Source of the DNA: Paraconiothyrium sp. Pb-2020 | Taxonomy: Eukaryota > Ascomycota > Dothideomycetes > Pleosporales > Didymosphaeriaceae | DNA: 64,000 nucleotides | NCBI GenBank assembly: GCA_022419385.1 | Contig: JAJUBI010000002.1 | Location: 2,666,001 to 2,730,000 of the forward strand | Reading direction: 5' to 3' | Shown here: in pieces, positions 1 through 10,896 of the stretch | Numbering within the stretch: position 1 is the stretch's first letter | Layout of the letters: each line of letters begins with the position of its first letter | Program-made: the position numbers and the translations under genes | Notes under the pieces: model-generated | What the model was told of the DNA's origin: nothing | Seen by the model: the letters and a program-made list of their open reading frames with translations, nothing else | Databases searched by the model: none

Positions 1-582
1 CAGATACCTGGAGGATTCATCGCCGTCGTAAGCGTCATTAGCGGTACACAGGTTGCAGCGCGGTACAACTGTCGCGGCGTTATGCAAATCGTCTGGACTG
101 CGTGGGGCGGCATCTTGGGTGGAGGACTGATTGCGTTCCTGCCGACCAGCAACCGCGCAGGGAGGTTGGTGGGCAACTACTTCACACATGTTACCGGTGC
201 CTTCCTCCCACTTTCCTATTCATTTGCGGCGTGTAACTTTGCGGTAAGCGATTCTGTGCTCTGAAAACATTACTCCATTCTAATAGTGCATTAGGGTCAC
301 ACGAAGAAAGTTACCATGAATGCCATCCTTCTCATGTCCTTTTGTCTTGGAAACATCCTTGGCCCGCTTACGTTTCGTGATGAGGATGCGCCAGACTTCA
401 CACCTGCGAAGATAACAATCGTTGCCGTGGACTCGACTGTGGTCATTGCCGCCATAATCTTGCTGGCCTACTACAGATGGGAGAACAAGAGACGTGACAA
501 TGCACAGATTCAGCATGAGCCGGACATCGAGTTCAGCGACTTGACTGACCGGGAGAATTTGGAATTGAGATACAAATATTGA
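1..582 (+). CDS. MFS transporter, allantoate permease (Dal5) type, 3' part
   Basis: This is the C-terminal part of a major facilitator transporter for small organic anions; its 5' end lies outside the window. Exons are 1..243 and 295..582, with a 51-nt intron (GTAAGC donor, CTAAT branch, TTAG acceptor). The frame is open from base 1. Visible Dal5-family traits are the signature GHTKKVTMNA read across the splice junction, then GNILGPLTFRDEDAP, a last membrane helix, and the cytosolic tail DLTDRENLELRYKY, a typical family ending. Members import allantoate, nicotinate, tartrate, pantothenate or small peptides at the plasma membrane, so the substrate cannot be named here. It may be the edge of the metabolic gene group downstream, but the next confident gene starts 2.3 kb away. 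Confidence 0.88.
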
Positions 583-2888
583 GTAGATATGTGGAAGCGC
601 TTCCGGTTAAGCAACGATTTCAGGCCTTCATCTGCTGCTACCAAGACTTTAAATTACTGGATGTCCTACTAGAATCGAAGGTAAAAAGACTGTGTTGCAT
701 CGATTCTCCAAACCCTACCATAAGAACCACCTGAATTCCGTACTCAATTGGTTTTCATAGCAATTGTTCTGCAGCAAATCCAGCAAAGATGACAGCGGTA
801 ACAACGGCCGATCAACAGGAGTTCAGAATTCCGCGGAGTGGTGTATGATTTTTTGGCATCTTTCAGCTGAGAGTTTACGCCACTTGGTGACCGACGTGAG
901 TATGAGCGAAGGCAAAGCTAAGTCTTTACCCCATCTCATCTTCAAGAAACACCACGTTCGAAAGTTATTTGCAAGGTATCATGTCTGCCAGATTGTTCAA
1001 CATTACCGAGCATTGGTCCCTTTGCCAGTTGATACACGACTACCGAACGCGGTCAAGCGGGACAACACCGATCTCTTTCTTTCGATCAAGGAATATCGCC
1101 CAGGCGATCCCGCGCCATCGGAGCACGTAGGAATCATCATGATGAGCTGTGGAGACAATTTGAATGGAGTATGCTACGCAATATGAGCTATGTTATTCCA
1201 GCTAATGTCGGAAGCAATGCTACGAGATTTCGAAATGCTGCAAAGCACGACTGATACGGATGGTCGCATATACGCATCACGGTGCCTTTTACGCTAAGAA
1301 CGCTAAGATCCTCGATGATAATCTCTGCTGGATGGACCATACACATGATTTGTTCTTGATAGGATATATCCTCCGGGCAAGGACGAATATACCCTTTGTA
1401 GGCATCGAGCATAGTATGCGATGTGTCCACATGTAAGTCCTGCTCATCTCAGTTGATTTGCCGCAGTGCCAACCTGACATTGATCCATCCACGACCTTTT
1501 CGTTTGCTGGTTTCATTGATCTTGTCATTGTAGATTCGCAACTATCAAGGTTAAACGTTGCTTTGGCCTCGCGTGACAAGAATAGAGCTGGTTTTTACGG
1601 GATCAGCAACTACTACAGCTATTCGATCTCTGTGTGGTAAACCCTTCCTCGCTCACGGCTTCAGAGATATAGAGAACGGTAATGGTTACTTCACAATCCC
1701 TAAAACTTAAGAAGCCTGGCCGTTCGTCCGCTGGTGCTTCCATTCTGTACCTAAAGACACAACTATAATCGAAGCTGAATATCAGGAGCACCTTCTTCAT
1801 GTAGGTGTTCTATCGTTCGAAAGCCTAGGCGTAGAGAGACATTTGCTCGAGGCGACAGTCTACAAACGTTTCACGCGCTACCACGGCTTCGTTCCAGAAC
1901 GCTATATACCTGTACCGAGGATAAAGTCTTTTCGAATTGGCAGCGGCTCTGAAGCTAAGGCCATTGACGAAACATCCCAATCCCTTCGCTTCGAAGCCCC
2001 GCAGAGGACTACAATGGAGTCATCGGACTGGCTGGCAAAGGAAACGATGCGATGGGCGATTAAGACTACCTTTTCAGGGAATACTGAGAGGGGTACGAAG
2101 AACATGACAAAGCGATCTGAAATTTGGATCGACATAGTTAAAATAGGGGCAACTGTACTAAGAGTCTAAGACCCAGTGTAAAAGACACTGCCAAGTTGTA
2201 GGATACAGATTGTGGGTGTCCATGACTCGTACGGAAATACCACATTCATGTAAACGTGTCGAAACAAAGCCGAATTCGAATTCCCCTAGTCCCCCTCTAC
2301 ACTTCACGTACCTCGATTTACTAGGGAATGGCCTCTCTACCACGTTGAGGTTACACATACCGCATCGAAATGCCTCGAGATACCACACGGTTCATCATTG
2401 CTGGTTCAGGCCCAAAGCTGGGCCGGACCCACTGACCTACTGGTATCAAAATGTGGAGCAGCTTTTGGTCGGATCTAACCCTGATCTAGACGGTGCGAAC
2501 CGGTTAAATCATTCCTACAGCACTGCTCGTCCTCTGATACATTTGGACGCATTTTCATTGGCTTCTTTGTATTTTAAATGCAAAATTTACCAGGTGAGAA
2601 AAGGCTATACAACCCGTACTAAACTGCAATCATGACGAGCCTCCTCTTTTGTAGCAAGTCTTGGGGCGATACCGCGCGAGGCGGCACTTTAGGCGATCTG
2701 CAGGGGTACGAAGGAATCCCGTGACTCCGCGAAACCGGGGTCTGAGTCGGTGAAAGAAGGCTCACCGCTGTTGATATCTGGACTCTATTCTGCTGTTTGC
2801 TTTTCTAACGTGACGCATGTGCGCATGCCACTGACTTTGCGGGGAGGGTAAGACGAAGTCCTGATCGGGCCTTTGGAGACCATAGACT
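583..2888. other. Intergenic, with decayed coding-like stretch
   Basis: No intact gene was found. The plus strand holds several coding-like pieces in different frames. One at about 1590-2169 reads through a phrase starting near FTGSATTTAIRSLCG, meets an in-frame TAA near 1710, and continues open as far as the TAA at 2167, including RFTRYHGFVPERYIPVP. Another at about 1290-1435 contains IPFVGIEHSMRCVHM. Splicing does not join them convincingly. I do not recognise the family. The stretch probably holds a broken gene, with nothing clear between 2170 and 2888. Confidence 0.35.
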
Positions 2889-5110
2889 ATGGCAGCTGGA
2901 GAGTTCAGCCGCTTGCTCGTTTCGCACTGGCGCGACCTGCATGAGAAGCTTCGCTCGCAGGACGAGGAGATCGTCATCGACGGACGCAGCCTTAGTGTTG
3001 CTTCCGTGGTCGCCTGTGCCAGGTATGTCCGCATGATAAGTAGAACCAAAGCAGTGTTAATCTGTAATTAGATACGGACAGGATGTGGGGATCAGCGAAG
3101 AGACGTCGGAGACGATACGGAGACATACTGAAAAGAAATATGGCGATTTGATAGAGGGTGAAACAATGTCAGGTATCTACAAGCCTTTCCCAGCCGTGGT
3201 GCTTGCTGATGATGATAGGCTCATACAGACCTTTGAGTTATGATGGCGCTTCCCCTATTCGCGTCTCGGCAATTGAACACGTACAGCGAGATATGATACG
3301 TGATAGCCATTTCGGTATCCTATCCGGCGAAACGGAAATTGACATATCGACAGCCACTCGGGCATTCTCATCGGCGATTCCGCTACTCGACCCTATTGAA
3401 AGCACTACGATGCCTGAATCGTGGATAAGGGCTCAAATGCTGATTCGAGCGAATATGTTGGCGTACCCAAGTGTTGGCGTGCGGCCTCTCCTACTAGACA
3501 AGCTTACCCAACTCCTCAATATGGACGTGGTTCCGAGAGTTCCACTGCGAGGATCAATATCTGGCGTCGGAGATATGGGACAGCAATCGTATGTTGGAAG
3601 TGTACTTGCTGGTAAACCTTCTGTACAAGCCTGGATTGGGGATCGTATCCAAGGTGGACGTAGACTGGTCCCTGCTGATGAAGCCCTGACATATGCAGAG
3701 ATTGAGCCGATCGAAGTGCGTGCAAAAGAGGGCCTGGCATTGCTGGTTGGGACATCCACATCGGCAGGTGTAAGCTCACTTGCAGTGCACGAAGCGATCT
3801 GCCTTGCCGCAACCGTACAGGTATTGACAGCCTTAGCCGCAGAGTCACTTTGTACTGCTGATATGTGCTTCCACCCTTTGTTGTCTGAGCTTCGTCCACA
3901 TCGAGGCCAGTCTGAGTGCGCAACGAACCTGCGTTCCTTTATTGAAGGGTCAAAGTTGATTATTTGGGATTCAGCCAAGGACGAATTCATGGCACGGTCG
4001 GACAAATATCCCATCAGAGCTGCTCCGCAGTGGATAGGCCCTTGTCTCGAGGACCTCCAACTTGCACATTCGCAGATCCTGATAGAGATCAACTCTGCAA
4101 CCGATACACCCTTGATAGATCCAGCGGGCAAGATGATCCACGGAGCGAACTTCATGGCGAAGTCATTGACTTCCGCAATGGAGAAAATACGCCAAGGATG
4201 TCAAAGTATGGGACAAATCATGTTCGCGCAATGTACCGAAATCATTAACCCTACAACGAGCAAAGGCCTCGCACCATACCTTGTGGTCGACGAGCCTAGC
4301 CAATCTGGTCTTTTCAAAGGAACCGATACCTTGGCTGCCAGTCTCCAAAGTGAATTAGGCTTCTTGGCCAACCCGGTGGGATCCAATGTTCAATTCGCAG
4401 AAATGGGTTTCCAGGCCATCAATTCTCTCGCTCTTATCTCGGCTCGATATACACTCACCGCATTAGATATTCTCGCCCAGCTAGCGGCCTCACATCTGGT
4501 TGCTCTATGCCAAGCCCTTGATCTGAGAGCGCTGCACATGCAATTTCTTTACGCTCTGGCTCCAAAATTTAAGTTTCTCACGCGTCGATGCCTCAGTGAG
4601 TGTACGGAACCGACCACGCCATCCAGCGATGGGCCTGGGGCCGAAATAGCATATGAGCTCTGGCTCACACTGTCTGAACGCATCAACACGACCACACATC
4701 TCGACTCTCGCCCACGCTTCTCGTCAGCGCTCGACTACTTGCAAACCATCTTCCTTCGCCATTTCCCGCCTAATACCCGCTCCTTAGAAGCTGTACAGCA
4801 GTGGAACGCTGACTGCGTCCATGAGGCGTGTGCGACCTACGCTGCAGTTCGCACACGTTATCTCGCAAATCCGGATGCGACCCCGATTCTGGGCAAGGCT
4901 AGTAAGCGATGTTACACCTTTGTAAGAAGGAAACTGGAGGTGCCATTTGTGGGAAACGATTATTTCCGTAACGCCGAGAGAGATGATGGGACAAGACTGG
5001 GTAGCAAAGTGAAATACAAGACTATGGGAAGTATGACTAGTGCAGTCTATGAAAGTATGAGGAATGGGGCCTTTTATGCTGTAGTAGTGGATTGCTTCGA
5101 GGATGTCTAG
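2889..5110 (+). CDS. PAL/HAL-family protein lacking the MIO triad
   Basis: This is an aromatic amino acid ammonia-lyase homologue of about 708 residues, normal for fungal PALs. Exons are 2889..3022, 3072..3172 and 3219..5110; both introns are GT-AG and keep frame. Family landmarks are clear: EINSATDTPLID, YPIRAAPQWIGP, FAQCTEIINPTTSKGLAPYL, KGTDTLAASLQSELGFLANP, AINSLALISAR and CQALDLR. However, the loop that normally forms the MIO cofactor from Ala-Ser-Gly (GSISASGD) reads GSISGVGD here, so residues 194-196 are Gly-Val-Gly. The usual NGT reads VGT (Val255), and the N-terminal Tyr-loop GFGG and the AEMHNQ motif (AEMGFQ) are also changed. Normal deamination chemistry is therefore unlikely. A repurposed enzyme, a regulatory partner or a dead paralogue are all possible. 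It lies upstream of an SDR, an MFS pump and a GMC oxidase. Confidence 0.85.
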
Positions 5111-5915
5111 ATGAGTCGTGCATGAATGACAAGAGACGAAATACCAATGTTCTGCGAACCATCCGTCCTTAGAGCTATTCCTAGCACCGTAGGAGGTGGC
5201 AATTCTTCTTGTGAAACGATAATAAGATTCCAGCTATGGTGCGGCCTAAGGAGTACATTGTCTCTCGGTATCAGACTTGCGGTTGAGTGGCTAAACTCAC
5301 GAACTTTGTACGCAGTGTCTTTGGACTGTGTTTGTCATATGGATGGTGTACAATCATCGAGAGAGGAGTTCGAGGAAAGCTGACGGTATTGATCTACTTC
5401 ATTAGATCAAGGCGACGCATACGGCTACATGAGGAATGCAAAAGCATCCACTATCTTCGTGAGTTTGAGAGATGTCCGAGACGTCGCGATAACACTACGG
5501 AACAAACACATCATTCCGAGTTAACGAACACTGAGAATATGTGCCATCAAATTCACTGTGTTACAGCAATAGGTGAGAGGTGGGGTCAGAAGTGAGCAGA
5601 ACAGTCTGGCCAATCTGGCCGCCTCGTTCTCACTTGCCGCCTTCGGAAGTGCCCCACAGCTGCGTACCAGACTTATACCAGCACCACCTTTTCAATAGGA
5701 ATGTTGAAACGAGCTTGAGGATGCTTGGTGAGGACTAACGGCGAATGCGAACAATATGCATGTTCGTGTGGATTGGCCGTGAAGTAATGCTCACCTAGAT
5801 ATAATTCTAAAGAAATAGACGGCCCGAGAACCTATCTTTGGGGTGAAAACAGCTGACCTTCCAACACACAAGAAGTTTGAAACCCGCGTAGAAGCAACTG
5901 AGTCAGCTACTAGCA
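5111..5915. other. Intergenic, no gene seen
   Basis: These 805 bases lie between the PAL-like gene and the SDR gene. Short ORFs occur on the plus strand, but none shows a recognisable motif or splice-supported structure. The SDR promoter must lie in the right half. Confidence 0.5.
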
Positions 5916-6835
5916 ATGAGCGGGAAATTCCAGGAACAAGTCATCCTGATCACCGGAGCTGTCAGTGGCATTGGGTATGCAAGCTTCATCACAAGTGTCT
6001 CATACTTATATTGCTAATACTCATCAAGTCGAGCAACAACACTCAAGCTGGCCGCATTAGGAGCCTCGCTTGCTCTCTGCGATGTCAATGATTCCGCTTT
6101 GTTGGGCGTGGCTTCAGAACTCCCGGATCGAACACGAGTACTGACGCAAAAGGTCGATGTTAGCTCTGAAGACCATGTCATATCATTTTTCGCTGCGATA
6201 GTTGAAAAGTTCGGAAGGCTAGACCATGTCTTCAATTGCGCAGGCATCAACCCGGCCAAAATTCCATTCGAAGATACTAGCTTGGAGTACTTCAACAGAC
6301 AAATAGACGACAACATAAAGGGCGTTTTTTTTTCGTCACCAGAGAGAGCCTGAAACAGTTGAAGAGAGGCTCAAGTATCGTTACTGTGAGTAGCATGTCC
6401 GGTACACGAGGGACAGCGTTACACGGTATTTACAGTATGTTGGCCACATCTGCCATAGGCGAGATAACATTCCCAATCAAAGTAATGTTATTGATGGCTA
6501 TCAGATACGACCAAGCATGGGGTCATTAGAATGATGAAGAGTGTCGCCCTGGAATATGGACCTAGAGGAATTCGGACGAATTATGTTGCTCCTGGTTACA
6601 TCAATACGCCCACGAATTCCGGTATCGTGACTGGTGGCGAGATAGTGGAAACGTGGGCAAAGGCGTAAGTACAGCCTTTGATCATAGGTATACAGCATTG
6701 ATCAAGAACAGGTGTGCCCTGGAGAGGTGGGGCACCCCGGAGGATGTTGCGGACATGGTCATCTTCTTGTTCTCCGAGGAGGCACGATATGTATCAAGAT
6801 CCGTGTATGAAGTTGATGGGACAGTGCGATGGTGA
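5916..6835 (+). CDS. Short-chain dehydrogenase/reductase with frame break
   Basis: This is a classical SDR, an NAD(P)-dependent oxidoreductase. Exons are 5916..5974, 6029..6434, 6505..6664 and 6712..6835, all GT-AG and frame-consistent. Motifs are the cofactor loop TGAVSGIG, the NCAG core, the catalytic Ser in IVTVSSMSG, the YxxxK pair as YNTTK (formed across the third junction) and the ending YEVDGTVRW. Exon 2 carries a run of nine T at 6325-6333. Read literally, it shifts frame after NIKGVFF and stops within a few codons. A run of seven or ten T would restore the family pattern (GVFFVTRE). Everything after the break is well conserved, so this is either a very recent pseudogene or a homopolymer sequencing error. 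The substrate is unknown. Its neighbours suggest a role in a small secondary pathway. Confidence 0.8.
6325..6333 (+). other. T9 homopolymer at SDR frame break
   Basis: Nine consecutive T residues sit at the exact point where the SDR reading frame is lost. Coding similarity continues in another frame immediately after the run, and no GT donor nearby offers a splicing explanation. Confidence 0.8.
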
Positions 6836-7821
6836 TAGAACTAGCAAATGACGTACTATGACTGACCTCTCACAGTAGAGAATTTGCGCAATATTGGCTC
6901 GTGAGACAGAACATATACGTAGCATCAAGATTCGCCTTCGAATACTCCCTTCATGGCAAGATTGTCGCAAACGTTTCTAGCAAATTCGCGTGTTCGCGAC
7001 TCAAATTCATGCCAGACCATGCTTGACTTCGGACTATCCCCAAGATATTTCGCCTTGTAAGCGCCGATCTTGTCATTATTGCGATAGGAGAAACGCAGGC
7101 ACCGCACCGAATATGCCAGCCAAAGGCGCCGATGAACATGCCGGCCACGTGGATGATCCTAGGCCAAGCCCTGTCGATCCTTGGAAGAATCTCTAACTAG
7201 CGACGGCCTAGATGCCCTAGAATATTGGGTTAGTCAAGCCCTGATGCGTTCATAACCTCATATCAAGAGGACGAGAGCTTCACAATCAAGGAGTAGGCAC
7301 GCAGTCGATTGTGAGGGGTTTAATAGGACGAAAGCTCATGACTCATACTTTCTTGCTAGTGCAGCACCGTATCATTGCTTGTAGTCGAACATGAGTTCCC
7401 AGTACGTAGACTCTAATGGCTAGCGCGCGAATGGAACACATCGCCATCATCAGATATGACGCGCACAGCGATCCATAGAAATTGCGAGGCAGGTGTGTAT
7501 ACCGCGTTATAGGCCTATCGCTAGCACCCGAAGGTTCATACATTGGTGCAGCAGAGAGGCAACCTGCCAGGGTGTCGACAGCTCCTTCGCCCCATCAACC
7601 TCGTTAGGAGATGGGGTAAGGAGCCACAGGTTTAAAGGGACCGGGCGGGCCGGAAAGATTAAAGCGTCCAATCTGTCCCCTGAGCGTAGTCCCATGTGGG
7701 CACAGCCGCATGTGTCTAAACATCTCTCTTCCAAACGAACGACGATACACTGAAAGTTTTTGGACTCTTCGATGGTGTGAGTTGTGGGAAAACGTTTCAA
7801 GTCTATGTCGGGTGTCCATGT
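6836..7821. other. Intergenic with a short coding-like remnant
   Basis: This gap lies between the convergent SDR and MFS genes. On the minus strand at about 6925-7148 there is a coding-like piece ending at a TGA. It includes KIGAYKAKYLGDSP and MVWHEFESRTREFARNV, with a hydrophobic phrase VAGMFIGAFGWHIR just upstream in another frame. I do not recognise it. It may be the tail of a broken gene. Nothing is seen in 7200-7821. Confidence 0.3.
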
Positions 7822-9380
7822 TCACGCGTCCATCGTGAAGACTGACCGCTGGCGCCATTTCTCCCCATACCGGAACACCAAAATCGGAATTGGCGATAAA
7901 GCCAGGCTCAGCAAACCTAACAATGTGAAACCCCATCCATATCCAAACATATCTGCCAGCGGTCCAGCGGTCAATGGCAGAAAGGTTCCCATCAGACACC
8001 TTGATACGATAACACCAGTCAATGCCGAAGCAGAGTAAAGTCCGCACGCATCAACGACGTACGCCGAAAGCGGCACCATGGTCATAAGAAGCGTGGTGCC
8101 AATGAAGCCTACAGAAAGCAACAGGAGCGCGACGGGTAATCGCCAGTGCGCGATCCAACCGAAGGCTAGCACTGCGAACGGCAGAAGTAGGCCGCCGACG
8201 ATGCTCAGTGGAAGGCGATATTCCGGCCGGCCCTTTCCCGTAGTACTTCCATCTCGAAGACGAATATAAATGCGATCCAGGCTCGAATTACAGATGAGGA
8301 CACTGACAAACGAGCCGATGCCTACAAGGTGTCAATGCAGCTTCGACTATAAGATTGGTTTTCTTACTGAAACAGAGGAAGGAAGAGCCGGTCTGAGCTG
8401 GTGTGAAACCATATCGGTGCTGAAGAATATCCGGTAGCGTAGTACTTAAGACATAAAAATAACTGAACATGACCGATCCGAAAAGCGACATGGCGAGAAG
8501 CACACTGGATCCGAACAGGACTGTGAATGGGCGTGTGATTGCATACCACAATCTGTTACCAGCCTCATCCTTAGATTCTTCAGAGACTTCTTGGCCAGCA
8601 TCTTCTTGTATGTGCGCAACTTTGCGCTTCAGGATGATCATCTTGTACGTTTCCCGGAACCACGTCACAAACGCGATCTCGCACGTCAGCGCCAAACCAG
8701 TCGCAACGAGCAACACACTACGCCACCCGAGCGTCTGCGCAATAGCACCTCCAATTGCCGGACCGACAGCGCCGCCGATGAGGGGCGCTAACATGACGAG
8801 ACTCAAAGCCGAGCCGCGCTGTTCGGAGGCGAATAGATCTCCGATAATCGCTGGGCCGAGGACGTTGGACGCAACAGCAGCCCCAGTCAGAGCTCGGGCA
8901 CTAATGAAGAGCGCGGTGCTGTCACTGACCACAGCCAGGAGGGAGGCAGAGATGAAGAGTATGTTGCATACGTTCATGACCGGATACCTTCCGTAGACCT
9001 CGGAGAGCGGTGCGATGAGCAACGGGCCCGCAGCTTCACCTAATTCCCAGATGGTGACGAGAAGAGCGCTGGCAGACGGACTAGCGGTATGATTTGATAG
9101 TTCGTCGACAATGGTGCTTGCGACGGGTACAACGGAGATGCATGTAAATGTTCTGTGGTCTATCAGCATTTGACATGAATGAGTGATCGAGAATTAATTA
9201 CACGGTGAAAGCTGTAAAAGCGAGCAAAGACACCATTGCCCACTTGTATGCTATGGGCCACTCTCTGGGGTTCTCGGCGTCGCCTTGCTCAAAATCTAGG
9301 ATAATTCCAGTATGCTTGACGCCATCTTGTAGGGTTTCCGGAAGGGACGCAAGCAACGGCTGCTCCTCCGTGGCAGTCAT
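7822..9380 (-). CDS. MFS multidrug-type transporter (DHA1-like)
   Basis: This is a proton-driven efflux pump of the plasma membrane, about 487 residues with around 12 membrane segments. Exons on the minus strand are 9380..9202, 9152..8368 and 8321..7822. The ATG at 9380 is the first ATG in frame and gives MTATEEQPLLAS. The junction at 9202/9152 restores AFTVTFTCISVVP, a classic DHA1 helix-1 signature. Other family phrases are WELGEAAGPLLIAPLSEVYGR, the helix-5 region GGAVGPAIGGAIAQTLGWR, and LADMFGYGWGFTLLG near the C-terminus. Fungal DHA1 pumps export drugs or self-made metabolites. It is divergent from the secreted GMC gene, with a shared upstream region of about 1.5 kb, so co-expression is plausible. 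A role as exporter for the local pathway is inference. Confidence 0.9.
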
Positions 9381-10896
9381 GAAAACAGTGTTTTGCGTAA
9401 ACACTCACACTGATTGAGTAGCAACACAACAGACAAGAGCAAAACCGTGGTTGCAGAGAGATATGTACTTTCGAAAAGTCGGGAATTCTAGTCTTTGGAG
9501 GGGCCGCGCTCAGGTATTCGCAAGTGTTCGTTTAGGTGCATTAGCGTACCTAAAGGGGCTAGAGACCGCGGTTGGCCACAAATTTCAAAGCCAATCACAC
9601 TGCATTGACTGCCTCGCCCGCAATAAACCGACCCATCTTGACTTTTCATGTCGATACTTGTTGTTTGCCGCCCCGATCCCAAGAAATCCCGACTTCGGAG
9701 CCTTCGGTGCCTGCTTCTATTCATATCCCACCTAGTAAGGGTCATTCACACCTGAAGACCCATGCCCAAGGTCAATCAGTCCTATCGCACGGGAGATTCC
9801 AATGTATGGGCTGCACAACGCGAAGCCCATCCTCTTTCGCTGTGAGGTTCATACTGGAGTGGCACGCCGACTCTCATCTGTGCATCTATAGCGACCTTTG
9901 CAAGAGCCGTCCCTGCATCGTACTCTTGGACCGGGTCGGAAACGTTCATTGAGCAGCGATATAATGTTGTGAAACGATCCTGTTGCTTGAGGACCTCGCC
10001 CACACTAGTCGGTTCAGTAACACGATGCTTTCTCGAGAGCGAGATTCCACGGTGAGAAGGCGTCGACGCCAATGGTCATATGCTGAATGACAGCAAGCGC
10101 TACATCTGCGGCGTTGCACCGTAACATTACTGTTGACGGCCTCAAAGAGCAAGATGCATCTTCGTGAACTGCGAATGAAGATCAAGTAGTCACTGGGAAG
10201 AAGCCGCTTCTTTCTTACGCGTCACTCATCGGTTAGCAGGAGCAACGACGGTACATGTTAAATTTTGCTTTAACCCACTTCAAGGCATGCTTCTTTCCGA
10301 CTTCTCAATGCAGCCTTGCTGCTCGACATTACAGGAATGATCAGTTGCATTTCTTAAAGTTCTCAGCGCGATAGATGTAGAGTGGCAAGTCCACGATGTA
10401 CGGAGCTCTGATCACTAGTAGCACTTCACAGGGCATGCTGGCTATGTAGTTGCTGAAGATGCAGAAGACCTCCCTTTCAGGTAATGCCAGCCAAGACTGC
10501 ATCTGAGTCCGGCTGCTACCACGACTAATTTTATCATCATGCATACCGGGTCATTGTACTTAGATGAACTGGCACGAGATACGGCTCTTTGTCTTGCGGG
10601 GACGAGGCCACCAACGGAATCTCGTCATTCTATTTAGACAATATTAATGATTTTGTGTGGCTGACTGCCACTTATGGACGGTCAAACCGCTCAGCTGATA
10701 CCATATAGCCGCAACAGCTAGGATGACACGCGTGGCTAAATGCCGTACGCAATATCCCCACGGCTCCAAACACCGGAGGATCGGCGCAACCCCACCAAAC
10801 GCCTGGAGCCGTCGTTTATGATCTGGGGTGCAGAAACCTTATATAGCTTCACCAGCCACGCTCGCAGATCTATCAAATCTTCATTTGAATCTTGCA
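9381..10896. other. Divergent upstream region with broken coding remnant
   Basis: This region between the MFS and GMC starts should hold both promoters. On the minus strand, about 10127 down to 9790, lies a frame-broken remnant. It begins ATG at 10127 with ADVALAVIQHMTIGVDAFSP, loses frame near 10020, and continues in the next frame with VLKQQDRFTTLYRCSMNVSD and DAGTALAKVAIDAQMRVGVP down to about 9785. No intron explains the break. The family is not recognised. The rest shows no gene. Confidence 0.4.
10839..10846 (+). promoter_or_regulatory. TATA-like box of the GMC gene
   Basis: TTATATAG lies about 50 bases upstream of the chosen GMC start at 10897. This supports that start over an in-frame upstream TTG codon, and over any start that would hide the signal peptide. 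Confidence 0.45.

Noticed and set aside
2640..2760. Possible structured RNA near the PAL-like gene
   Set aside because: The GC-rich stretch shows no tRNA or snRNA hallmark that I could match.
3433..4155. A 240-codon minus-strand ORF inside the PAL-like gene
   Set aside because: The plus strand has clear family motifs throughout this stretch, and the antisense reading has none.
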